A stretch of 61,620 nucleotides of DNA. It comes from CAUZEO01 sp963578625. Lineage in GTDB: Bacteria; Verrucomicrobiota; Kiritimatiellia; SLOV01. The stretch covers positions 1 through 61,620 of the forward strand of contig CAUZEO010000003.1 of assembly GCA_963578625.1 (NCBI GenBank), given 5' to 3'. Below the pieces are notes generated by a model. It saw only the letters and a list, made by a program, of their open reading frames with translations. It was not told where the DNA came from and searched no databases. How positions within the stretch are numbered: position 1 is the stretch's first letter; every line of letters begins with the position of its first letter. Shown one piece after another: positions 8,499-17,166 of this stretch. The translations under genes and the position numbers were made by a program.

Positions 8499-9296
8499 AT
8501 GCCGAAGCTATCCAGAACGCAGACGCCACCAGCCCGGTGTTTCTCCAGAGCGTTCACGCTCATCGAACTCCTGGTCGTCATCGCGATTATCAGCGTACTG
8601 GCAACACTGCTGACGCCGGCACTGAAACAGGCGCTTGAGCAAAGCCGTTCGGCCGTATGTAAGACGCATCTGCGCGGCCTTCATCACGCATTGATTTTGT
8701 ATGCGCAAGATCATGACGCGACGCTCCCGCAACGCCATCATCATGCCGGAGACGAAAAGCCGGTCCTGGGGGTGTCGAACGGGATCGACCAGTATCGCTC
8801 CCTTGGCAACGCGGGCTGGGTCGCAGGAGCCGCCGACCAGATTCTGGACGACTACGTCGGCCGCGGGTCCATCGATTCGTTTTTTTGCCCGTCCGACCCA
8901 ACCGCGGGCGAACCAGGCGAACCCCCGGCGAACCGTACCAAGTATTCCTATGCGTGGAACACCCACCTGATCGTCGACTTCGGAAACACGTTCACTCCCC
9001 CGGGCGGCGGCCATCACTTCTGGTCGGCGCAGCCGTTTGAGGTGATCCACCCGCGCACCGCCGTCATCAGCGACCGGAACTTTCTGACCACCACGGTTAT
9101 TTCCGAATTCCAGGAACCGCTTTACGAAGACACGATTCACATCGGCTGGTTCAGCAGCCTCCCCTTCAGCCCCCAGGAACCCGGGTACGCACACCTGGGC
9201 AAGGCCAACATCTCCTTCCTGGACGGGCACATTGAGCCGATGGACCGGAGCGACATCCTTCGCGCCGGCAGCGATTTCTGGTACGGAGGACACTGA
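8499..9296 (+). CDS. Pseudopilin-type protein with H-X9-DG motif
   Basis: 265 residues from ATG 8499; the longer upstream frame is not protein-like. The N-terminus has a prepilin cleavage/methylation leader with the hydrophobic helix (RAFTLIELLVVIAIISVLAT), cleaved by a type IV prepilin peptidase. The C-terminus contains H-LGKANISFL-DG, an exact H-X9-DG motif of the processing-associated domain found in large paralogous families of PVC bacteria. The body has Cys and Trp residues but no catalytic motif. Probably assembled at or anchored in the inner membrane as part of a type II secretion/pseudopilus-like surface system; the specific role is unknown. It lies 8 bp upstream of the GH36 gene and may be co-transcribed. 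Confidence 0.88.
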   Translation: MPKLSRTQTPPARCFSRAFTLIELLVVIAIISVLATLLTPALKQALEQSRSAVCKTHLRGLHHALILYAQDHDATLPQRHHHAGDEKPVLGVSNGIDQYRSLGNAGWVAGAADQILDDYVGRGSIDSFFCPSDPTAGEPGEPPANRTKYSYAWNTHLIVDFGNTFTPPGGGHHFWSAQPFEVIHPRTAVISDRNFLTTTVISEFQEPLYEDTIHIGWFSSLPFSPQEPGYAHLGKANISFLDGHIEPMDRSDILRAGSDFWYGGH

Positions 9297-9304
9297 TCGA
9301 ATCT

Positions 9305-11638
9305 TTGCCCTTCAATCACGGCAAAATCTCTCTCGCTGCGTTAGACATATCTCGTGCGCGTGTTGGTATCTGCCGAGAGGAGGAGTGGCGGGCTCCGTTT
9401 GAGGGGGAAGAGCCCGTCCTGTCCGATGTGCCGTGGCGGGATGCGGCAGGGGAGGGGACGTGCTTCACGATGTCCACGCCGGATGCGGTCGACGGGCTTT
9501 CCGCACGGTACCACTGCGTGATCTATCGCGACCGGCCGATGGCGTTGTTGTGGTGCACGATGAAGAACGAGTCCAACGAAGGCATCAGGCTGGATGCGCT
9601 CCATCTGCTCGAGACTGCCGCCGCGGAGGGTGGCGAACTGAAGCTCCCTTGTCCCGCCGAAGACGCCGTGGTCTTCACCGACAGCGGCTCCTGCCATTTT
9701 GCGGGGGTGAGCCGGCTGTCGGGGGAGTCCTATGACTACGACGAGAAGTGGCTCAACTTCTGTCCGGCACAGAGCCGGGAACGAATGCTCTCGCTCACGA
9801 AAAGGCTGGAGCCGATCGCCGGCGACCAGGCATCACCCAGTGGGGTAATGGTTTTCGCGGGAGGGGATTCTGCACTCCTGCTCGGCGTGATGCCGATGCG
9901 GCGCGCGCTGACCACCGTGCTCTGCCGGGGCGATGAGCAGGGCGTGGAGTACCTGGCCGTTTCCTCTGGTCTCTTCGGGTACGAACTGCCGCCGGGCGCC
10001 CAATACGTGTCGGAGGAATTGCTCGTGGCCGCCTGCCCGGACGGACTGACCGCACTTCGCACCTACGCCGAAATCGGGGCGGCGCTGCGCGACATCCACG
10101 TCACCCTGCCGCCGGAGAGCGTCCCGTCCGGCTGGATCTCCTGGTACGGTTACCGGCTGGAGATGACGGAGGAAAATGTCCTGGCCAACGCGCGCGTGAT
10201 GCGGGACCGATTCCTACCCTACGGAGCCGACGTGATCCAGCTCGATAACGGCTGGCAGCGTGATTCCTGCTCGACCGAATGGCGCGAGACCAACGACCAG
10301 TTTCCGCACGGCCTGGAGTGGCTCGCCCAGGAGGTGGAGCAGTTGGGGCTACGGACCGGGTTCTGGGGCAATCCCATCATGGTTTCCTCGCAGGGGACGT
10401 TTTGCAAAGAGCATCCCGAGCACCTGCTCCGCGACGGCAACGGGAAGGTGGTCGAGGCCGGGGAATGGACCTGGGGCGCTCGGGAGATGATGTACCTGCT
10501 GGACGCGACCCACCCCGCAGCGGTGCGGGCGGTGGCCGACGAGATCCGGTGGCTGCGGGAGACCACCCGCTGCCACTACTGGAAGTTCGATTTCGTCGTC
10601 TTCCTGATGTCGTTGCACCGACAACTCGCATTCGCCGACCGGAACCTGGTGCCCGGCATCGAGACCTACCGGCACGCGGCGAACGAGCTGCGCAAGGTCG
10701 TGGGAGACGATTACATCTACTTCTGCAGCAACTTCATCTACGGCGAATTCGGCATCGGCGACACCACCATGACCGCGCCGGACATCGGGAATCCCTGTTT
10801 CCACAAGGCCCATCATGCCGACCGGCGCCTCTACCAGACGCAGCACTTCCGGCAGAACGCGACCACCATCCTGGCGCGGCACTTTCTCCACCGCCGCCTG
10901 GTCCTGCTCAACCCGGACACGGTTAATATCGGCACGGGGACGCTGCAGGAGGCGCGTCTACGGCTCAGCCTCGTGGCTTTCTCCGGCGGACAGTTCTTCC
11001 TGGGCGACCGATTGCCGGACTACACCGAGGAACGGCTGGACCTCGCGGAAAAAGGAGCGCCGATCTACGGCGAGGCGGCCATTCCCCTCGACCTGTTTGA
11101 TCGGCCCTATCCCGACCACCCCCGCATCTGGCACCTGCCGATCTCTACGGAGTGGGATCAGTGGGACGTGGTCTGCCTGGTCAACATCCAGGAGTCCGGA
11201 AGCATCACGATCGACCTGCAGGATGCATTCCCGGACCGCGGCGACGCGCTCCTCTTCGATTTCTGGGACGAAAGGCCGCTGGGCGCGCTCGGCGAGAACC
11301 CGGCCTTCACCCTCGATGCAACCGAATCGAAGATCCTCTGTCTGCGCAAGCCGCGTCCCCACCCGCACCTGCTCGCCACCAACCTCCACGTAACGCAGGG
11401 CGGGGTCGAGGTGACGCGCCAGGATTGGTCGGCCTCGACGCGGATGCTTGAGCTTGCTTTCGCCCGTCGCCCGGGCGCGCAGGGCAGATTCTGGGTTTGC
11501 CTTCCTCCGGGGTTTGACGCCGGCTTCCGCCTGGAATGCGAAGGAGGAGCGGCGGAACGCATTGACTCCGGCGAGACCACCGTTCAGGTTTCGCTCACGT
11601 TCCATAAGAAAGTGGTAACCTGCACACTGAGATTCTGA
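9305..11638 (+). CDS. GH36-type alpha-galactosidase-like enzyme
   Basis: 777 residues, normal for the family. An N-terminal beta-sandwich (about 1-260) precedes a TIM barrel with the clan GH-D signatures QLDNGWQ (D314), YWKFDF (D429, expected nucleophile) and TMTAPDIGNP (D493, expected acid/base). A C-terminal beta domain covers about 620-777. There is no signal peptide, so it should act in the cytoplasm on imported alpha-linked galactosides or related sugars. It sits directly after a pseudopilin gene and upstream of importer 1, consistent with an uptake-and-hydrolysis unit. GH36 and related families also include other specificities (for example alpha-N-acetylgalactosaminidase), so the exact substrate is uncertain. 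Confidence 0.85.
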   Translation: MPFNHGKISLAALDISRARVGICREEEWRAPFEGEEPVLSDVPWRDAAGEGTCFTMSTPDAVDGLSARYHCVIYRDRPMALLWCTMKNESNEGIRLDALHLLETAAAEGGELKLPCPAEDAVVFTDSGSCHFAGVSRLSGESYDYDEKWLNFCPAQSRERMLSLTKRLEPIAGDQASPSGVMVFAGGDSALLLGVMPMRRALTTVLCRGDEQGVEYLAVSSGLFGYELPPGAQYVSEELLVAACPDGLTALRTYAEIGAALRDIHVTLPPESVPSGWISWYGYRLEMTEENVLANARVMRDRFLPYGADVIQLDNGWQRDSCSTEWRETNDQFPHGLEWLAQEVEQLGLRTGFWGNPIMVSSQGTFCKEHPEHLLRDGNGKVVEAGEWTWGAREMMYLLDATHPAAVRAVADEIRWLRETTRCHYWKFDFVVFLMSLHRQLAFADRNLVPGIETYRHAANELRKVVGDDYIYFCSNFIYGEFGIGDTTMTAPDIGNPCFHKAHHADRRLYQTQHFRQNATTILARHFLHRRLVLLNPDTVNIGTGTLQEARLRLSLVAFSGGQFFLGDRLPDYTEERLDLAEKGAPIYGEAAIPLDLFDRPYPDHPRIWHLPISTEWDQWDVVCLVNIQESGSITIDLQDAFPDRGDALLFDFWDERPLGALGENPAFTLDATESKILCLRKPRPHPHLLATNLHVTQGGVEVTRQDWSASTRMLELAFARRPGAQGRFWVCLPPGFDAGFRLECEGGAAERIDSGETTVQVSLTFHKKVVTCTLRF

Positions 11639-11689
11639 TGGAGAAGAAAAGGGGCAGCGTGTACCTTTGGCTCCGGACGATACTCTCTG

Positions 11690-12205
11690 CTCGGCATGCG
11701 CGTACGCCGACAGGCGGCCTTTCTTGACGAGCTGAATCCGCTTGTCCGGATCCACCGGAAAATCGAACACCGTTGCGAGTTTAGTTTCCAGGCCGGGAAA
11801 ACATGGGCTCAGCAGCGTGTCTTTTTTCGCGTAGGTCCGCTTCAGCCGGTAGGAATCCCCGTCGAGAAGAAACACTTCGACCGCAGAGGGATATGGGGTG
11901 ACCAGCCAGACCTCTGCACCCCGCTTCTCGCATACAGCTCCAGTTTTCTGCCGCGGTCGTGCAACAACGTGGAGAACGACAGGATCTCTATCAGCAGGAA
12001 AGGTGGTCCCTCAACGTGCGTTTTCTTGATCTGTTTTGGATCGCACACCACCAGAATATCCGGGGCGCTTCATTGCCTTGAAAAACGCGTACAGTTCAGC
12101 AAAGAAGTCCGCCAGGACTCGCCGGTACCGTTCCTGCGGACTTGGCGTCATTGCATATGCCCCCCCATCAATGACTTACCGGCGCGGGTCATCGTGCCAG
12201 ACCTG
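11690..12205 (-). pseudogene. Degenerate Uma2-family endonuclease-like gene
   Basis: The minus strand carries, in pieces, a protein clearly related to the intact Uma2 gene at 18898-19521. Pieces seen: WHDDPRR, an in-frame stop, VIDGGAYAMTPSPQ, then LADFFAELYAFF; after a frame change PDILVVCDPKQ and HDRGRKLELYAR; after another frame change VFLLDGDSYRL and FDFPVDPDKR. Relative to the intact copy, about 20 residues between the first helix and PDILVV are missing, there is at least one stop and two frame changes, and the C-terminal stop is lost. It therefore cannot make a working PD-(D/E)XK-type protein. It fills most of the 720-bp gap between the GH36 gene and importer 1; nothing else is recognisable in that gap. 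Confidence 0.85.
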
Positions 12206-12357
12206 AATGGTCATCCCGCTCGCGGGGGAAATCTTTTGATCTCTTTAGACCGCCCCATGTTCGAAACCTGCCGGTCAAGAGAACATCGATCACGGGATCA
12301 TTTACAGCAGGAACTATTTGTTTTTGTATTTCTTGTTGAACACTCTCGTTTTTCGTC

Positions 12358-15039
12358 ATGCTGGTTTTCATGAATCTGCCGCTCCCGCCAGGTATGTGGA
12401 ATGCAGTCGTCGCGACGGGACTCCTCCTCGCGGTCTTCTCCGCTCCCCCGGCGCATGCGTCTCCCGCACCGGCCTACCACATCTCGATCCACGACCTGCC
12501 GTCCCCCGGGACGGCGGACTATGCGGTATTCGCATCGTGGCTTGCCGCCCATCCGCGGGTCCTTCCCGTCAACTTCCGGCAGATGCCGATTCAGACCCTC
12601 TATCGCGGCAACCTGATGATGGCAATGGCGGGCGGCACCGCTCCCGACCTGGTCCGGGTGTATCACCACGAGGCGAAGGCCTGGATCCGGCACGGATTTC
12701 TGGAACCGCTGGATCCGTATATTTACCGGGACGTCGATGGAGACGACCGCTACACGGACGGAGTCGACGAAGTGATCTGGGAACCCCTGTTGCACATGCC
12801 CCCGCAGGTGCGCGCCTTCATGCAGGAGGACGGCCACTTCTACATCGTCCCCCGGTTTCAGTGGATCCAGTTCCTCCTTTACCGCAAAGATCTCTTTCGC
12901 GAAGCGGGGCTCGATCCGGAGAAGCGAATCGAGACGTTCGACGAGTTGCTGCACGCCGCACGCAAACTGACCGACCCCACTGCGAGCGTTCCCGGCGCGC
13001 GCGCGCCGCACGGCCGGAAGGGAATCGGAATCGCCCCGAACGGCTGGCACTTCCAGGGGTGGCTCTATGCGCACGGGGGCCGATCCATGTTCACCAAAAA
13101 GGTCTGCCTGCATTGCGCGACGCGGAACCGGTTCGAACAGGGCGAGTTCCAGTGGAAATGCCGGTCCTGCGAAAAAAGCCTTGGCGACATTCCGGGAGTT
13201 GAACGCGCCGCACTCAACAGTCCGGAGTCCAACCAGGCCCTTGATCTGTGGATGGACATGCTGTGGGCGCCCTTCACCACCTGCCCGGTCTGCGAGGAGC
13301 CGATCGAGTTGGGCAACGCCAACACGCGCATCGACCTGCCGGCAAAACGAGATTGTCCGCACTGTGACGAACCGGTCCACCTCGACCGGGACGACCAGGT
13401 GATCTACGGCTGTGCCCGCCCCCTCATCGACGAAGACCGTCACTGGCACAACCTCTGGCTCGACGGCGAGATCGCCATGATGACCGACCTGTGGACGTAC
13501 TGGATCGGAGCCGGTCATGTCGACCCGGCCGTGGTCGGGACCATGCCGATGCCCGGCACGGGGGGAAGCGCTTCGGGATATCATTTTTACGGAATCTACC
13601 GGGGCACGAAGGAACGGGAAGGCGGCCCGGACCGGTTGCAGGTCTGCGTCGACCTCATTCTTGATTGCTCTGCCCAATACTTCGTCCCGCAAGACCACCC
13701 GGATTATCTGAAATACGATAAGGAGCGGACCCGGGCTTTGGTGCGCAACGGCCTCTTCCACCTCTGCTCCTACGACGAACTGGTTGCAGCGGATCTCGAG
13801 GAATACGCCGCCGAGATCCCGGAGGGCTCCCGCCGCATGCAGCAACTGATTCGCGACCCCGATCGATATACCTGCGTTCCCATGAGCGAAGGGTACACCC
13901 GCGTGCAGACGGAGATCCTCCAGTACAACCTGCTCAGCCGGATACCCGCCGACCGCGATTTCGATGTGGCTGCGAATCTCGAGCGCGCCAACACGCTGGC
14001 CGACACGCAGGTCTTCATGAAGGAGGAGATCGTCGGGGAAATGGCGCAGCGGTTGCGATGGCCCTTCTTCGGCGGACTCTCCCTGTTCCTGCTCGCCCTG
14101 GGCACATTCGTTTACCGCACGATTCGCCGGGCACGAGTACGGCTGCGTTCCGTGCGGGAACGAAAGATCACTCAGGGCAAGCGATCCGCCGCCCTCGCCC
14201 TGCTCCTGCCGGCCATCCTGCTCGTCCTTGTCTGGGCCTATTACCCCCTGGTTCGCGGCTCGCTGATGGCGTTCCAGGAAGTCCGGCTGCTGGGCGGCTC
14301 GCGCTTTGTGGGCGTCGAGAATTTCATCCGGGTGGTCACCAACCCGATGTTTATGAGCATGGTATCGGCCACGGTTCAGTTCGTGGCGGCCACCCTCCTG
14401 CTGGGATTCTTCGCGCCGGTGATCCTGGCCGTCCTGCTGGCGGAGGCGCGCCGGTTTTCCACCCTCTTCCGCGTCATTTACTACGCGCCCCACCTGTTGG
14501 GGGGTGTGGTGGTGTTGTTTGTCTGGCGCATCTTCTACATGCCGACATCGGAGGGCCTGCTGAATCACCTGATCGGTTTCCTGGGCCTGGGCCCGGTCCG
14601 TTGGCTGGAAGATCCACTCATCAACAAATGGATGCTGGTCATTCCCGGGGTCTGGGCCACCACCGGGGCGGCCTGCCTGATCTACCTTGCCGCCCTGAAA
14701 ACCATCGATGACGAACTGTACGAAGCGGCCGACATGGACGGCGCCGGAGCGCTCCGCAAGGTCATGCACATCACCCTGCCGAGCTTAAAGCCCCTGTTAA
14801 TCATCAATTTCGTGGGCGCGTTCATCGCCGCCTTTCACGGTATGGGCAATGTCCTGGTCCTGACCGGCGGCGCCCACGAAACGAACGTGATCGGCCTGCA
14901 GATCTTCCTGGAGGCGTTCGGGTACCTGCGGTTCGGATCGTCCACCGCCCTGGCGTGGATCCTGGCCAGCGTGCTGATCGGGTTCACCGTGTTCCAGCTG
15001 AACTTTCTCCGCAAGGTCGAGTTCCGGAGAGCCGCCTAG
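12358..15039 (+). CDS. Sugar ABC importer: solute-binding domain fused to MalF-type permease, with Cys4 ribbon-like inserts
   Basis: 893 residues (ATG 12370 is an alternative start). A signal peptide/anchor is followed by an extracellular solute-binding domain of the SBP_bac_1 type (about 35-550; GTAPDLVRVYHHEAK, FLLYRKDLFREAG). Inside it are two four-Cys clusters resembling zinc ribbons: C250xxC253-x14-C268xxC271 and C309xxC312-x20-C333xxC336. One membrane helix near 567-588 and a basic linker lead into a complete MalF-type permease (about 610-893) with the EAA loop EAADMDGAGALRKVMHITLP. The binding domain is thus covalently tethered on the outside. Binding proteins are normally separate from permeases; the Cys clusters are not part of the standard fold. 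It is followed after 14 bp by the partner permease; no ATPase gene is nearby. Confidence 0.88.
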   Translation: MLVFMNLPLPPGMWNAVVATGLLLAVFSAPPAHASPAPAYHISIHDLPSPGTADYAVFASWLAAHPRVLPVNFRQMPIQTLYRGNLMMAMAGGTAPDLVRVYHHEAKAWIRHGFLEPLDPYIYRDVDGDDRYTDGVDEVIWEPLLHMPPQVRAFMQEDGHFYIVPRFQWIQFLLYRKDLFREAGLDPEKRIETFDELLHAARKLTDPTASVPGARAPHGRKGIGIAPNGWHFQGWLYAHGGRSMFTKKVCLHCATRNRFEQGEFQWKCRSCEKSLGDIPGVERAALNSPESNQALDLWMDMLWAPFTTCPVCEEPIELGNANTRIDLPAKRDCPHCDEPVHLDRDDQVIYGCARPLIDEDRHWHNLWLDGEIAMMTDLWTYWIGAGHVDPAVVGTMPMPGTGGSASGYHFYGIYRGTKEREGGPDRLQVCVDLILDCSAQYFVPQDHPDYLKYDKERTRALVRNGLFHLCSYDELVAADLEEYAAEIPEGSRRMQQLIRDPDRYTCVPMSEGYTRVQTEILQYNLLSRIPADRDFDVAANLERANTLADTQVFMKEEIVGEMAQRLRWPFFGGLSLFLLALGTFVYRTIRRARVRLRSVRERKITQGKRSAALALLLPAILLVLVWAYYPLVRGSLMAFQEVRLLGGSRFVGVENFIRVVTNPMFMSMVSATVQFVAATLLLGFFAPVILAVLLAEARRFSTLFRVIYYAPHLLGGVVVLFVWRIFYMPTSEGLLNHLIGFLGLGPVRWLEDPLINKWMLVIPGVWATTGAACLIYLAALKTIDDELYEAADMDGAGALRKVMHITLPSLKPLLIINFVGAFIAAFHGMGNVLVLTGGAHETNVIGLQIFLEAFGYLRFGSSTALAWILASVLIGFTVFQLNFLRKVEFRRAA

Positions 15040-15053
15040 CGCATCGTAGACTT

Positions 15054-17099
15054 ATGCCCATCCTCTCGACCATCGGCGCCCGGCGCCCGGAACAGATCGC
15101 GCTCCGCGCGGGCATCTACCTCCTCTTGCTCCTGGGCGCCCTGGGCATTGTCTATCCGCTCCTCGTGGTGCTTGGGCAGACCTTTAGCGACCGCTTCGAC
15201 CTGCGGGAGAACGCGGTCGTTCCACGCTATCTCCGGAGTCGAAACGACCTCGCTCTCAAGCGGGTCTTCTCCTCGACCGCGCGCCTCGACCTGCTCGCCA
15301 GCCGTCACCGTCGGAACCAGTGGACCAGCCCGGCCGCGATGCGCTCTGACGCGGACTTTTACGAGTCAAGACCCGGCTTCCTGGAAGCGCTTGGCTACCC
15401 GCAAGAAAGCTGGGAAGCGGTTCTGGCGGACTTTAGTGCGTTCAAGTCCACCGTCGATCCCGCGAACCTGGTGGCCCGGGCGTTCCGGATCGAGGACTAC
15501 TACCGTCCGTTCCTGCGGGATTCGTTCGCCCGGCAGGCGGATCAGTTCATCGCCGAGCGCGCGCAGGGCCGGCCGGACCCGGAGTGGTTTCAGCGGTACG
15601 CGCCGGATGCGGATCGCCGACAGGAGGCCCTGGCGGACCGGGAGGAGCTGGCCCGCATTCTCATGAACCACGAGCTGCGCGGCTTTTATCGAAGCGTCTA
15701 TCACGTGGAACTCATCCAGCCGGGAAACCTGACCGTCCCTTTCTGGCGGCCGGCCCCGCTCCCCAAGGAGCGGATGTGGATCCGGTTCAAGGGAACCCTT
15801 CCGCCCGGGCAGCTCATGATCGTTCCGTCAGACACCTATTGGCATGCGTTTCTCAAGACGAGGTACCGGGAGATCGGCGAGTTGAATACGGCGTGGGGAA
15901 CGGACCACGAAAGATTCTACAGCCTGCGGCTTGCGCTGACGGCGCCCGAAGACCCGCGGATACGCGACGATTGGGATCTGTTCATCGTCACCCGCTGGCC
16001 CCGCAGGCTCCTTGAGGTGCCCCCGGAATTCGCCCCTGCCTGGCGCGCGTTCGTCTCCGGCAGGCTGAACGCTCGCGCCCGGGAGATGGGGATGCCGCCT
16101 TCGTGGGCACTGGAGGAGGCTGCGCAACTTTCGGGGACGGACCTCACGGCCTGGGAGCAGCTCGAACTGCCCCGCCGGATGCCGGAGAACGACGATCTCA
16201 TGCGCTACTGGTGCGAATTCACCGCCTCCGGACAAATCCCGGCCGTGAAGCTGATCCTCGACGCTCCCGAGTTGAACTTCCGTCGCTTCCTACAGCGCAA
16301 GTACGGGGATGTCGCCGGGCTCAACCAATCCTGGGGCACTGCTTTCTCGCGATTCAAAGACGTGTCGCTGCCGCACGTACTCGCCGACTACCTTCCCGTG
16401 CGGAATGAACCGGGACGGTTGCGATGGAGCTTTGCCACCGAGTCGTATCGGCGTGTGATCGAATACCTGTTCGGCAAGGGGCGGGCGGTATGGAACACGT
16501 TCGTCCTGGTCGTGCTTTCGTTGATCTCGGCGCTGACCATCAATCCCATGGCGGCGTACTCCCTGTCGCGCTTTCCCATGAAGAGCTCGCACCGGGTGCT
16601 CATCTTCTTCCTGGTCACCATCGCGTTCCCGGTGGAGGTGGCCATGATTCCAAACTTCCTGCTGCTCCGGGACCTCGGCCTCCTCAACACCTTTGCGGCC
16701 CTGGTGCTGCCCGGGATGGCCAACGGATTTTCCATCTTCCTCCTGAAGGGATTTTTCGATTCGCTCCCCGCGGAGTTGTACGAAGCGGGAGAAATGGACG
16801 GCGCCTCGGAATTCCAGATCTTTCGGATCGTGGCCCTGCCCCTGCTGAAGCCGATCCTGGCCTATATCGGGCTCGGCGCCTTCGTGGCCGCCTACGGGGG
16901 ATTCATGTGGGCGATGATCATCTGTACCGACCCGGAGATGTGGACGCTGATGGTCTGGATATACGATTTCCAGATGTTCCGGCCGGGCAACAACTACATC
17001 CTGGCCGCCACCGTCCTGGTCAGCATCCCACCGCTCCTCGTCTTTCTCATTGCCAACCGGATTATCATGAAAGGCATCGTGATCCCCACCATGGCGTAA
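15054..17099 (+). CDS. MalG-type sugar permease with a ~420-residue extracytoplasmic insert
   Basis: 681 residues, against about 280 for a normal MalG-type subunit. TM1 is at about 15-44, and the usual permease core resumes at about 472 (NTFVLVVLSLISALTINP), with the EAA loop LYEAGEMDGASEFQIFRI near 576 and the C-terminal IVIPTM typical of MalG/AraQ-like proteins. The intervening insert lies outside the membrane. It carries at least two copies of a motif (FLKTRYREIGELNTAWGT near 264; FLQRKYGDVAGLNQSWGT near 410) that resembles a segment of GH42 beta-galactosidases, plus weaker copies. It pairs with the binding-protein/MalF fusion 14 bp upstream to form importer 1. The start is ATG 15054; the frame continues upstream only as a shadow of the previous gene. 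Confidence 0.88.
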   Translation: MPILSTIGARRPEQIALRAGIYLLLLLGALGIVYPLLVVLGQTFSDRFDLRENAVVPRYLRSRNDLALKRVFSSTARLDLLASRHRRNQWTSPAAMRSDADFYESRPGFLEALGYPQESWEAVLADFSAFKSTVDPANLVARAFRIEDYYRPFLRDSFARQADQFIAERAQGRPDPEWFQRYAPDADRRQEALADREELARILMNHELRGFYRSVYHVELIQPGNLTVPFWRPAPLPKERMWIRFKGTLPPGQLMIVPSDTYWHAFLKTRYREIGELNTAWGTDHERFYSLRLALTAPEDPRIRDDWDLFIVTRWPRRLLEVPPEFAPAWRAFVSGRLNARAREMGMPPSWALEEAAQLSGTDLTAWEQLELPRRMPENDDLMRYWCEFTASGQIPAVKLILDAPELNFRRFLQRKYGDVAGLNQSWGTAFSRFKDVSLPHVLADYLPVRNEPGRLRWSFATESYRRVIEYLFGKGRAVWNTFVLVVLSLISALTINPMAAYSLSRFPMKSSHRVLIFFLVTIAFPVEVAMIPNFLLLRDLGLLNTFAALVLPGMANGFSIFLLKGFFDSLPAELYEAGEMDGASEFQIFRIVALPLLKPILAYIGLGAFVAAYGGFMWAMIICTDPEMWTLMVWIYDFQMFRPGNNYILAATVLVSIPPLLVFLIANRIIMKGIVIPTMA

Positions 17100-17108
17100 A
17101 AGAACAGT

Positions 17109-17138
17109 TTTCCTGTAAAAGAATTTTTGTCGTATAAT
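17109..17138 (+). promoter_or_regulatory. Putative promoter of the pseudopilin gene
   Basis: A perfect -10 hexamer TATAAT lies at 17133-17138, about 28 bp before the start codon at 17167. The best -35 candidate, TTCCTG at 17110-17115 with a 17-bp spacer, is weak. The site follows the stop of the importer permease, so the pseudopilin gene can be transcribed separately. Confidence 0.4.
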
Positions 17139-17166
17139 GGGAATGTTGAATTGACCACGTACCGAT

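Noticed and set aside
8078..8581. Open frames on both strands in the 8.0-8.5 kb gap
   Set aside because: No ribosome-binding site, no domain and no coding-like composition; the region is best read as intergenic.
12298..14769. 823-codon open frame on the minus strand opposite importer 1
   Set aside because: Antisense shadow of the GC-rich fusion gene: it is rich in His, Gly, Asp and Arg with no domain or ribosome-binding site, while the plus strand encodes a clear solute-binding/permease protein.
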